In this document: piece by piece, positions 38,517-50,040 of the stretch
Numbering within the stretch: the first letter of the stretch is position 1
Layout: every line of letters starts with the position of its first letter
Source: Coleophoma eucalyptorum
Lineage: Eukaryota; Ascomycota; Leotiomycetes; Helotiales; Dermateaceae
DNA: 64,000 nt
NCBI GenBank assembly: GCA_026120035.1
Contig: JALRME010000041.1
Coordinates: forward strand, 1 to 64,000
Direction of reading: 5' to 3'
The notes under the pieces: generated by a model
Database searches by the model: none
What the model saw: only the letters and a program-made list of their open reading frames with translations
Told to the model about the DNA's origin: nothing
Position numbers and translations under genes: made by a program

Positions 38517-41500
38517 CCTGTTTGTAAGATGTACGACTAGAGTAGTAAGGCTGAGGGTCAGACGATGGCGAGTCTATTAAATAAGGTCGAAGAAGCTTAT
38601 TGCGATTGCGAAATTAAAGTATAAGCCGCATATTCCTGCAGTCTATCACGCGAAGGTCCAGGGCTCTGGTACACCGTGGTGGTAGGCTGTGTGCAGATAT
38701 TTGATTGGTTTTGGATGCACATCTTTCACCAAAAAGGCCGGGTGCCCATGAAGTATTGCATCTCTAGGGTAGTGGACACATGAATCTCTATACAATGATT
38801 GGTCAAATTCTGAGAGTGAGGCATAGTGGGTAGAAAGCCAATTGCTAGGCAGAAGAAGAGTTGCAACGCAGGGAACTGGCCCCATACACTTACTTTATTG
38901 AGCGGCTGGAGTGGCTGATTTCCCACTCTTGGGGGCCATGATTGAGCCTGTAATTGCGTCGTCAAATGAGAGCCAGAATTACTACCAGGGTCGGAGGATG
39001 AATATGTCAGACTCGGGTAACTTATCTACACCAACACACACATTGAATGAATGGCTTATGAGCGGATGTACAAGGACAAGGACCAGCTTGCTGACAGTTG
39101 TGCTTATTGTGATCGGAGCTAAATCGCCTCAATATGCCTTATGCCCGAAAATGTGATTGCGAGCCAGAAATCTTTGGTCTGGATCGCTATGATTTGCGTC
39201 ACATAAGGAACGGAGGCTGCCTCAGCGTTTCGCAAAGCTGCAGAATTTTGGAGTTCAAATGTACCGGTGTCAAACAAACAAGATTTAATGTAGTGCTACG
39301 AATCACATTTCAGAAACTTCGTCCTCGTTCTGGCCACTGGCTTTTGAGTTTGTGGTTACCTATGATTTATTCGTATCTGGGTTATATAAGAGTGCTGCTA
39401 TAGTCGAACGGCCTCGATTTTATTAGGCAAATTCGTTGCCTTGCTATAGCGCGTCTTGTTCGATGTCAACTCGAAGCTATTTCTGAGGCTATATTCTCTA
39501 GTTCTCGAAAGCTGAGGGTGTTCGAAACGAACTATTTATGAGAAACTGTGGATTGATAACAATAGGATACACTACTAATCTTCCTTCAACTAACAAGGGC
39601 GTGGCTCGTCTAATCCTTATGGTAGAGGCTATTCGACACTCTTTAAGCGTAGAAAGAGCGCAAAAGCCTATACTAAGTTTTAGTTCTTCTAATCCAGGGA
39701 ATTATCTCGCTTCTGTCTTTATCTGCCACCTTAGAAAGCAGTCCAATCGAAAGCAACCTCAGGTATACGTCTATATTACTAGGTCGTGTGGCATACTTTC
39801 ATACTTGCTTGCCCTGAACCTTGGTGTATGCGGTCATATGGGATTTCTCTGCGCACTCGGCAGGCTTTTGTATCGCGATTGACAAAGCCGTCTCCCACAG
39901 GTATTAGATAGCGAATAGTGGTATACATGATGCACAAACCATCGCTACAGATTACTTTGTTACAGCTCAGTCAATATACGAAATGGCTACAGCATGACTT
40001 TCTTGCAGAACGAGCTAAACAGCTTGGCATACTATCGAAGGTCAATCACGGCAGCCCATTGAAACATCATACCGTTCCTCTATCCCGCTGTGTAATGTCA
40101 CTCCGCAGAGAATCAGGATCCTTATAGCTTTGCCTGAACATCAACAACAGACATCTGCGGGTATATAATGTAAGGTAAATGTTTTTCGGCCTTAGGTTGA
40201 CGGCGGTCGCCTGGCCAAAAGAATACGCTTCTCCATAGCCTCCTCTATATCCAAGGTCATGGAAATAGGAATTTTAATGCAATTTGCCTTGAGTTCCTAC
40301 TGGGACGAAGAAACCGATGAGGAAACTGGGTATAATAACAAATAAGATTCTATATAACCCACAAGTGAGTCTAGAAGCGGCGCTCATGTAGCGACAGTGG
40401 TAGCGACAGTGGCAGCGAATCAAGGATCTAGTTTATGTCTCCCTCTAGGATACAGATATAACTTTGAAAGCTACACAGCGAGGGTGCGATAAACGGCGAC
40501 AAATTGTGGCAGGAAACAGAAACAGAGGTAGTGGACAAGCCGCGATGCGTAAGGGAGATATTGTTTATGTTTCTTTTGGCAATTGTGTCTCTTACTTTTT
40601 GAGAGCCACTGACACAGACAATATGATCCGACTTGCTGGCCCAAGTAGGGTTCATGTTATAATAGATGGAGTGGCAATCGGATTGTGGCGATAAGGGAGG
40701 TTCAGCCAGGATAGTTTCACTTGTTGTTAGATTAACTTATCGCAAAATTCTGACGGCGCACGAGTAATCTCCCAAGAACAGAGTGGTGGAAGCATTTCCA
40801 AATCTAGCTTTTCCAGTTACTCTTCAAGTTCTCCATCCCCCTTTTGACAGCAGACAGCCACAGTATCGATGCGGGGGTGGCCGATGTAGGAACACTAAGG
40901 CTGAAACTATATGCTAACTCTGCCCCAACATGTAATATATGTCCCGTGCCGTGCATTTCCAGCCCTCCAGTAAGTAGCAACAACGTGGATCATGAAGGTT
41001 TGTTGTAGGGATTTTGATTTACGCTAAAAGACATTCTACTTAAAGAACAGCCAACTTGATCTGAGCGGAAGAAACTCTAATCGAGATCAATTCCTACATA
41101 ATATCTGTGTCAGACCTCCAAGTTGATCTCCTAGTTATTTTACTACCGCCTTATAAGCCGAAACTTCTAGAAACTCTTAACCTTTTATATACCAATGCCA
41201 CTTGCAAGTAGATTGCGAAAATTTTTCCAGTAGCATTGGTGTTATGTTTCTAGGGACTTAGCCCTTTATAAATATATTGTATTATGGATAATTTTCTCTA
41301 GTTTAATTCCAGTGAAACTGCAGGAGTACGAGGAGGCTTCGGCGTAGACAATCTTTGCACTAATATACACGAGGAAGGCAATAGAGTTAACGCCTAAGCT
41401 GCCATCCTGTATTTTCACTACATAAGAAATCGTAGAACATGTTTCAACGCCCAATAATCGTAGCACAGAAATAGATCAGGTGCAATTTGCAGACAACACT

Positions 41501-42764
41501 TTTGAGCTCGGATGTTTTCTAGGTCTCCCGCTTTAGTAATACGGTGTTGCACTAAGTTTGCCACCTTAATCTTCCTAGCTAGCTTAAACAATAGCATGAG
41601 CGATCAGAACGAGTCGAGTATCACAACAAGCGCCTCTAATCCATATTCACTACCCCAAGTGATTCTTTGTTAGACCTTTGAGCCTAAGCTGGAGATGGCA
41701 GGAATAGCTGGACCCTACGACGTGCGCAGCACGGAAGACTCTTCCGATAAACTCCACGAATTTCTGTTGGTAATTGTGTTACCAAGACAATACTTCATTT
41801 TGTGAGCCCAAGGGAACCTTCGTGCAGAACCTGTTTAAAAGGGAGAATCAGTTATTTTTCCTTAAATACATACAACCAATCACAGACTTTATGATGGGCA
41901 CGGCTCAGACATCGGGACGGGCCACCCAACAGCTGGACGGGCCACCAAACAGCTGACACGGATCCCGAGCCTGCCCATCTATGGTGTGGGGTAACCAGCG
42001 TAATGATTCAGCCTCCTTGGGCGTATACTTTTGGCCATGCTCTGCCTCAAAGCCGCCAAGGTACTCTTCTGCGGCCTGCCTGTTAATGAGTCCGAGTAAA
42101 ATGAGTGTCACTGAGACAGTACCTTCATGTTCCTAATTTGCGCTCAAAAAACAGTGAACAAAAACTTCTTTAGAGATCAAGTAAACTTATAGCAACTGTT
42201 ACGGGCATTGCTATAAAAGTCAATATCAGAAAGATTAATGCTTATGGGTGCCATCGATAATTGGAACGTGGAACGACATATACGATGGGAATTTAGCACT
42301 TCAGGCCATGAAGCGAGAGGAATTAATCCCTTACTCCGACATCCACAGTAACAAGTAAGCTTCAATGAAGAAGGTTGATTCCAAATTACCGCTGATATCT
42401 TCATTCAAACAAATATAGGACGGCGAGACTTTGTACCAAGATGTTTCTCGAGTGTCGCACAGCCATTTTACTAGAACTGTTAGCTTTCCAGTACTTAATC
42501 TGACCTGTAATACCACTCGTAATGGTATTCACCCTTCGACTTGGCGCCGAGACGATGATGGCTGCTGTTTTACGCACTTGGGATAACCACGCATTATAAA
42601 ATGAGAAACTCCCCGGATGATTATTACAACTTTCCCAAGGTCCTATACTCTCTGGAAGCTCCTCTTTTGCAATTCCACCCATTATTTCAAGGCCTATCAC
42701 TCTTTCCAAACTTTTTTACAACATTCGTGTTCACTTTCCAAATTTCACTACCATCACTTTCACG
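38517..42764. other. 4.2-kb region without a recognisable gene
   Basis: AT-rich, with scattered short frames (for example 39538-39882 on + and 38646-38965 on -) that show no family features. Near 40390-40430 there is a short GCGACAGTGGTAGCGACAGTGGCAGC-type internal duplication. It may hold decayed genes or old transposon remnants, but nothing can be named. Confidence 0.4.
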
Positions 42765-45381
42765 ATGAAGACCTTTACTGCCGGATTCTTCGCGGGATTG
42801 GTAGCAGTCGTTCTCGCTGAAGATTACCTTTTTATTGATTCTCTTCTATTCAACGAATATGATGCTGTTATAAACAACTTCAACAGAACTGCTAAAGTCG
42901 TCAATGATGCGGAGTGGAGGGCAATGACAACTGCGGACTTCGCCAAATTCAAGGCTATCGTCATATCTGATCCAGATGGAAACGGCGACCCTTCACAATA
43001 CGACTTTCTGGAGGATACCAAGAACACCTGGTCCCCAGCTGTCACTGGAAACATCATCCTCATAGGTTTTTTGCCTTTAAGTACCTTCAAAATTGCTCTG
43101 TGGCTGACTCAGGACTAGGAACCGACCCATCTAATCACGAAAATGTTGGAACAGCCGGCGCTGGAGTCCTCATAGATAATGCTGTGAGCTTCGCTGCTGC
43201 CGGCGAAGATCTCTCGGGAAAGTCTATTACTGGCCTCTACTTTGCGCTATCTCATCTCTATGACACAATTGCGAACGATACTGTAAAGTATCTATCGTAT
43301 TTTGGCGACTTTCGTGTCCACGGTAATCTAGGTTGTTATGACAAAGCCCATGTAGTTGCCAGCTCCCCGGCCCTTGGTACCCTTGACGATGCCGCACTAT
43401 CTAGTTGGGGATGCAGTGTTCATGAAGCTTTCTCTAGCTACCCTGACACTGGTATGAATGCATTCCAGCCCCTCGCTATTGCTCAGGATGTTGAGGGCGA
43501 TGGTAATAGAACATTTGCTGATGGTACTTTCGGAATTCCTTACATTCTCAGTCGAGGCGCTACTCCCAGTGGTTGTGGTGATGGTCATGTAGATACCTCT
43601 TTAGGTGAAGAATGTGACGACGGTAATGTTCTCAACGGGGATGGATGCTCTCTTAGTTGTAAGTGTGAGTCTGGCAGGAGTGATGGTAAAGGCAACTGTC
43701 TCCCACCAATTGTCCCAACAAGCACCGCTTCGACGTGAGTATCCCATAAATGGACCTGCTGACGATTTCCCTGGCTAATCTTTACGCAGCCCTACTTCAT
43801 ATGAGTCCCCCACCATAGTTACCGACACATTCCCATTTCCAACAAGCACCATTTTGACGTTAGTATCACATAAATGGACTTGTTGAAAATTTCGCTAGCT
43901 AATCTTTACGTAGCCCTACTTCATATGAGTCCCCTACAATAGTTACCGACACCTTTTTCCCATTGCCAACAAGCACCACTTTGACGTTAGTATCCCCCCA
44001 CGAATGGACCCACTGAAAATTTCCCTGGCTAATCCTAAGGTAGCTCTACTTCATCTGAAATTCCCACCATAGTTACCGACACCCTTTTCCCATAGTGAGT
44101 ATTCCATGAATCTACTAGTAATGAATCTTACTAATCATAAGACAGCCCTATACCTAGCACTACTTCATCTGAAAATCCCANNNNNNNNNNNNNNNNNNNN
44201 NNNNNNNNNNNNNNNNNNNNNNNNNNNNNNNNNNNNNNNNNNNNNNNNNNNNNNNNNNNNNNNNNNNNNNNNNNNNNNNACCATAGTTACCGACACCCTT
44301 TTCCCATAGTGAGTATTCCATAAATCTACTAGTAATGAATTTTACTAATCATAAGACAGCCCTATACCTAGCACTACTTCATCTGAAAATCCCACCATAG
44401 TTACCGACACCCTTTTCCCATAGTGAGTATTCCATAAATCTACTAGTAATGAATTTTACTAATCATAAGACAGCCCTATACCTAGCACTACTCTATCTAC
44501 GAAATCTACCAAGGCTGCCCACACCCCAAATCCATAGTTAGTATTCCGTGAATCTACTAGTAATGAATCTTGCTAATCATAAAATAGTCCTATACAAAGC
44601 AGTACTCCATATACGAAATCTACTAAGGCTGCCCACACCCCAAATCCATAGTTAGTATTTCCATGAATCTACCAGTAATGAATCGTGCTAACCATAGGAT
44701 ATCCCTATACAAAGCAATACTCCATATACGAAATCTACTAAAGCTGCCCACACCCCACATCCATAGTTAGCATTCCATGAGCCTATCGGCAATGAATCTC
44801 GCTAACAATGAGACAGCCCTACACAAAACACTACTCTATCTACTCTATCTACTAAAGCTGCCCACACCCCAAATACATAGTCAGTATTCCATGAATCTAC
44901 TGGCATTGAATCTCGCTAATCATGAGACAGCCCTACACCAAAGGTGTATCCAATTGTCATCGGTGTTGAGATCGTCATATACATCGATATCATCGAGTTC
45001 TGCGCAGTCGCTGGCACTAGTACTAGTAGGAAATCAGTCTTCCTTCCAAATTTCTTTTCTAACAATTGCTACAGTAACGGATTACTATACTAGCACTCGC
45101 TCTACAGAGACCAAGCGCATCTACAATACCCCAATACCTGGATATCCATGCTATATCTGCGGGTTGACTTCTCAAAATATCACCTATTCAATTGGCACTC
45201 TGGTGACAGCCTCAACGGTATGTCTCCCTTCATGAAAGGCTTTACAACGACTAACACAATCTGGCAGACGTCCTACGTCTCTGTTCCCACAGGTTATGTA
45301 CCTCAACTACTACTACCAACGATTCAAACCTGCCCAACCTGTTCTCCTATCGTTCTTCCTTCTTCAGTACCTTATTCTTGA
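42765..45381 (+). CDS. Secreted DUF4215-containing stalk protein with tandem intron-exon cassettes
   Basis: Predicted secreted or cell-surface protein. Exon 1 (42765-43065) encodes a signal peptide (GFFAGLVAVVLA). Exon 2 starts at 43119 and continues a globular N-terminal domain (IILIG joined to TDPSNHENVG, GNLGCYD, SSWGCSVHEAFSSYP). A Cys-rich DUF4215 repeat follows (CGDGHVD, GEECDDGN, GDGCS). From 43735 the gene becomes an array of small Ser/Thr/Pro-rich exons separated by near-identical introns. The end is 44931-45025, 45075-45217 and 45268-45381, with CPTCSP near the C-terminus. The array exons are phase 2-2, so copies add 21-24 residues without a frameshift. One unit (44703-44765) has lost its acceptor. 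An N gap lies inside the array. A lipid anchor is not evident. Confidence 0.75.
43735..44930 (+). repeat. Tandem array of intron+exon units in the DUF4215 gene
   Basis: Ten introns are visible outside the gap, starting at 43735, 43859, 43986, 44095, 44309, 44423, 44537, 44651, 44766 and 44880. The first three are 55, 55 and 58 nt with exons of 69, 72 and 51 nt. The rest are 51 nt (one 52) with exons of 63 nt, giving a 114-bp period. Donors are GTGAGT, GTTAGT, GTTAGC or GTCAGT, the branch region reads TTACTAATC or GCTAAC, and acceptors are ACGCAG, ACGTAG, GACAG or similar. Exons encode variants of P-T-S-Y-E-S-P-T-I-V-T-D-T and P-I-P-S-T-T. Confidence 0.85.
44181..44279. other. Assembly gap (99 N)
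   Basis: Run of N inside the tandem array. The flanks are the same position in the repeat unit, as expected where an assembler could not resolve copy number. Confidence 0.99.
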
Positions 45382-46427
45382 AGAACATCTACCTAGTCTA
45401 TTTTCAGTTCTACCTATATTTGGGTCAACCTTTGGAAAATATTTATAAGTTTGTTTGTTAGCTAGGTTAAGACTAAAATTGGTGACATGCTCGCATTGTT
45501 GGACTTGAAAAAAAGCTTTGTGGCCGAATTAAAGAAGTACCTGTGATCCTTTGAATGGTGGAAATAGCGAAATAAACCAATTAAATATTGTTATAAATGG
45601 GCTTGACTAACCAGCTGCTCAGGAATTCTTTTTTCCATCTTCAGAAATTGATAAATATTAATTTCTCAGCTTCTTCTCAGCATCCACTTTGTTGGACTTC
45701 TTTTCTGCTATCCGATTAGTCTTTGCTTGATAGCTCGCTTTTGCCACTCCCCGCTTATCGGTAAGGTCAACCCAATAACGTAAGTAAATATGCTTTAAGC
45801 AGACATCCATTTGTGGCATATCTCCCAATAAACTGGTCTCAATATAATGTAAACGAGAATAAGAAAAGTCTTTATATGAGCCTTATTTATCAAGAGCAAT
45901 GACTTGTCACGTGTTCGCAAGCTCGAGAGCGCATTACCACTATATTTACCTTATCTATCTAGATAAAGTAAGTAGGAGACCTTGAAGCATCGAATCCGGG
46001 GCTATCACTACAAAATTGACTTTCTGTAGCAGCATGTGGTTTCATATGATTGGGAGAAATGACGTGACAAGACTGCTTTATGCATTCTCAAATCGTGCAG
46101 AGGTCTTGCAGATATTCTGTTTTTCATATGCACATGCTGCTCCTCAGGGACGAAATGAGGGGTATGCATGTCAGGCTACTCACTCTCAGCCCAACATTGG
46201 ATCCACGTTCACGAATACGACTTACTGATAATCCTAGATAATGTACCACATAAATCGTCTGCGTCTACTATAATGGTTACTTGAACCACTGATCCTCTAT
46301 ATCATCTTTCCAACAAAATCCCATTCCTTAAACTCTTGATTTGATAGCGCTAGTGGGTATACTTTAAGGCGCCACTCCAAGGTTCGCTTGTGTTTACCTA
46401 CATACCCATCTGACCAACCACTTGACA
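45382..46427. other. Intergenic region
   Basis: About 1 kb, AT-rich, holding the 3' region of the stalk-protein gene and the promoter of the CCCH gene. No further feature recognised. Confidence 0.4.
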
Positions 46428-47607
46428 ATGACAAACACCAAAGGAAACGGCTTCTGTTTCCAATATGCTGCCTCTGGTACCTGCCAGTTTGGACCCAGGT
46501 GCAAATTTACTCACGGCGAGCCTAAGCAAGACCAAAATAATAAGGGATGACTTAAGTCTTCATATCTTATTCTATATATTGTCTCCTACTCAGCCTCGTA
46601 GAGTTAACTGCTAACTTTTGATGTTACAGACTCTTCCCCGAGAGCCCAAAAAAACTCAAAACATCAAGGCACGAATTAAATCCTATCCTCTTGTTCTACA
46701 TACTTTCTTCTACTCAGCCTTATGAGGTCAACTGTTAACTTCTGATGCTACAGTCTCTCCCCAAGAAAGATCAAAACATCAAGGCACGAGTTTCATCCTA
46801 ACCTCTTGTTCTATATAATTTCTCGTATACAGCCTTGTCGGGGTGACTGCTAATTTCTAGCGGCACAGTCCATCTTTCGAGAGCCCAAGAAAGATCAGAA
46901 CATAAAGGCACGGATTTGGTCCTAACATCCCGTTTTTATTTTGTCTCATACTCAGCTTTGTCAGTGCAACTGCTAATTTTTCGTATTTCCAGTCCCCTCC
47001 TCAGGGCATGAATCAGTCCAAAAAATACCGCAAAAAGGAACATCAAGAAGTACAACGGCCCACAGACCATATCGATAAATTCTTTGCCCAACATCCTACC
47101 TTTCAACAGGATTCAAAAGCGTCAATATGGACCGAATTCAACCGTATGTGCAACGATTTCGAATGGAATAAATATGACATTCAGATGCGAAATGCAAGAC
47201 GGGACTTCAAATCGGCGATGGTCCAGCAATTCAACAACATCTATGGCCGAAACGAGAAGGACATGCGCTCGTGGCGGAAATTATATCGCGCACTGAAGAT
47301 CAAACCTGTTCCCAGGGACCTTGAAACTTGTCGAGAGGTGATTACTCACTATAATATATTGCTATATCTGAACTTTCCGAATTCTAGGCTAATGATAGAG
47401 TAGTTAATTAGCCACACGCATGTCAATCTTGTGGATCTGGTAGACATACCACGGACTGGAGAAGCTGTGATGATATTCCCAAGTCTCCGAAAACTTCAGG
47501 ACTACACAATCGAAACTGGAAAATTCTTCCCAAAACATGATGCGTATGCCGGCGGTTTGCTCCGATTCTTGCTTCGGGAGATTAAATCGAATAGGAGGTT
47601 TTATTAG
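46428..47607 (+). CDS. CCCH zinc-finger protein with tandem intron-exon cassettes
   Basis: About 244 aa if all cassettes are spliced: exons 46428-46544, 46630-46668, 46754-46783, 46869-46907, 46993-47337 and 47404-47607. Exon 1 encodes one CCCH finger (CFQYAASGTC, then CQFGPRCKFTH). Exons 2-4 encode short basic repeats (LPREPKK.QNIK). The last two exons encode a conserved fungal domain ending THVNLVDLVD, GKFFPKHDAYAGG and LRFLLREI, often found after such fingers. CCCH fingers usually bind RNA. The first four introns are each 85 nt and all exons are phase 0, but their donors are GG, GC, GC and GC. If intron 1 cannot be spliced, translation stops right after the finger. Confidence 0.7.
46545..46992 (+). 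repeat. Tandem array of four 85-nt introns with 30/39-nt exons in the CCCH gene
   Basis: Introns 46545-46629, 46669-46753, 46784-46868 and 46908-46992 are all exactly 85 nt and share CTCAGCCT near the middle, ACTGCTAA(C/T) near the end and (T)ACAG, CACAG or CCAG acceptors. The exons between them are 39, 30 and 39 nt and phase 0. The 5' ends read GGATGA, GCACGA, GCACGA and GCACGG after AAG. Confidence 0.8.
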
Positions 47608-48949
47608 TATTGGTAATGATTGAAGCATATCACTTCGTGGCACTGGAGTGGAAACACGCCACGATTATCAATACGGTTTGAAGAGCTTTGGCTAATTATA
47701 TTTAGAGATTGAATGCAGTAAACTAGGATGCGGCGTTGGGAACAAGACTCTTTGCTAATTGGATTGCTGCACTGCATGATACATTGCGTATTCATCAGTG
47801 TCTCTGATACTGTGACGGGGTTACTTGCTGTCACCTGATTTCAACTCTATTCTGTCACGAGGATCTTGCATATATAAATGCAGCTGGGCTGTACTATAAA
47901 AAAACAACAATTTTACAACCTTTTTCAACCAATCCAAAACTTGACGATAACTGCGAAATGTAGTGCTGCTACTGAACTACCCTCTATTCCACGTCCTGCA
48001 ACTCTATGTGCTCTGATGGGACTTTCCCCACCACAATACCACTGAATTAAGAAACTCGTCCAATCTCAGCCGGAGTAAGGGCGGAGTCTTCTAACCTCAA
48101 AGCTATAGATAACCATGGCGCAATCGATGATTTCTTGTTCGGAAACCGTGCGCTTTCCCATAATACCCCAGTCGCTCAGGCTCCCTCTTCCTATTCCAAT
48201 GCTGTGATTGGAGGGGCCGTACATGTAGAAGTATGGGATGAGTGAAGCCAACACATGTCCCCACCAAAAAATGCATCGGTGGCTCAAAATGTTCTCGCTT
48301 GCAGCAGATCGACCGAGCAGGAGTCCACTGGGACGAATAGTCAAACGTCAGCGGTTGGAAGAGCCTCACCAACTTGTAGAGTAGATACGAAGGTTCTTTT
48401 TATCACCTCCAATCCAGCTCATGATGCATGCGCGCGCATATATCCTAAATCCCCACGCGTCAATCCAACAGCCATTCCACCATACATGGGATAACACGAG
48501 CTCAGGAAAACTGCATGCGCAATATGATTTCAATATATTACTCACCCCGAGCAAATTACTTGTTCTGTTTTTGTCGTTTGGGAGATACACATGGTTGTGA
48601 TAGTAAGCCCCACGTCTCTGCCTCATAGAATGCCTCGCTACTTGTACAGTATACAGCTGCGGATACCTAGGGTTCGTAAAGGGAGGCACCGTCCTCAAAT
48701 CAATTTTCGAGTAAAGATAGAAGTTTGAGCCGCAAAGCTGTTGCACTGCCAGACATAATACAGGACCTCCAATCTCTGATCCAAGGCAGCCAATGGAATG
48801 TTGATCGTTTTAACCGCTTCTTGTACTGATGCTCTGTTTATTTCTTGATCTTGCTTTTACTTAGCTGCTTTTTATATTGTTTGTGGCTGCTCATAGCTTT
48901 GCTAATTCCCTTTCTCTTTCATACAAATCCTATATCAAATGAAAAATAA
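47608..48949. other. Intergenic region
   Basis: About 1.3 kb. Overlapping minus-strand frames at 48066-48746 lack an ATG-to-stop model with consistent introns and match nothing I recognise; no gene is called. Confidence 0.4.
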
Positions 48950-50040
48950 TTGTCAAATTTTAAGAGGGTGTCGAAACTATTCCACACAGATACGTTGAAC
49001 GACTTATGTTCTAAGGATCAACTTGATCTACTGGACTCAATCGACGGGCTCCGGTCGCAAGGTATCAGTCACTATGTCTCATTGCCACAGATCATCGTCT
49101 GTGGGGACCAGTCATCTGGAAAAAGCTCTGTGCTAGAAGCCATTTCTGGTGTATCCTTTCCCGTTAAGAGTAATCTCTGTACCCGTTTTCCAACCGAACT
49201 AGTTCTCCGGAAGACATCCCAAATTGGCTTTACGGTATCCATTATCCCTCACCAGTCTCGCAGCGAGTTTGAGAAGCCCTCCGTCGTTGGATTTCACGAG
49301 AAATTAGAAAGCTTTGCAGGCCTTTCAGATCTAATTGAGAGTGCGAAAGCAGCTATGGCGATTTCCATACATGGCAGAGCTTTCTCTAAAGATCTCCTTC
49401 GCATCGAGGTCTCTGGTCCGGATCGGCCTCACCTAACGATCGTCAATCTGCCTGGACTTATTCATTCGGGAACAAAACAACAGTCGGCTGCTGATGTGGA
49501 GCTAGTCAAAGACGTTGTCCAGGCCTATATGAAAGAACCAAGAAGTATCATTCTCGCCGTGGTGTCAGCCAAAAACGATTAAGCAAATCAGATCGTTCTA
49601 AAACTGGCCCGCGCGGCTGATAAAAGGGGCGTTCGAACATTAGACATTATCACGAAGCCAGACACTTTAATGGCTGGTTCCGAAAGCGAAGCCATGTATA
49701 TCTCCCTTGCGAGGAATCAAGACGTAGAGTTCCGTCTAGGATGGCATGTGTTGAAAAATATGGACTCTGAGAAGGGCGTGTGGTCTTTATCTGATTGCGA
49801 TGCTGAGGAAGACCACTTCTGCTCTCCAGGTAAATGGGGGGAGCTCTCTCGCCCGATTTTGGGTATCTAAAAACTACGCAAAAGGCTTAGTAAAGTCCTT
49901 TTACAGCAGATCGCCGCGAACCAGAACACCCTTCCCCTGCACTTGAACCCGACGCTGTGCCCGACGCCGAGGAGCCAGCTGAAGATTTCTCGTTCGGTTT
50001 TTCTCAGAAATATAAGATGAGTAAGAAGAAGAAAGTGATC
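48950..50040 (+). pseudogene. Broken dynamin-like GTPase gene
   Basis: The reading frame matches the GTPase domain of fungal dynamin/Mx-like proteins: P-loop GDQSSGKSS, switch threonine region (RFPTELVLR), LPGL in place of DLPGL, and TKPD. It is disrupted. There is no in-frame ATG at the start. A TAA at 49580-49582 sits where relatives read AKNDYANQ. A second TAA at 49868-49870 interrupts the following helix (GI then KLRKRLSKVLL). After about 50 more codons homology ends, so the stalk and GED domains are absent. Bases around the stops are otherwise well preserved, so inactivation looks recent. Stop read-through or assembly error are less likely alternatives. Confidence 0.8.

Noticed and set aside
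39538..39882. 114-codon + frame in the gene-poor region
   Set aside because: No ATG context, domain or intron evidence; composition like the surrounding AT-rich DNA.
44777..45235. 152-codon open frame through the last cassettes
   Set aside because: It reads through introns. Because introns (51 nt) and exons (63 nt) are both multiples of three, a false frame stays open; the spliced phase-2 frame is the one that links the N-terminal domain to the C-terminal end.
48066..48746. Overlapping minus-strand frames that might form a spliced gene
   Set aside because: I could not find intron boundaries that join them in frame, and no motif is recognisable.
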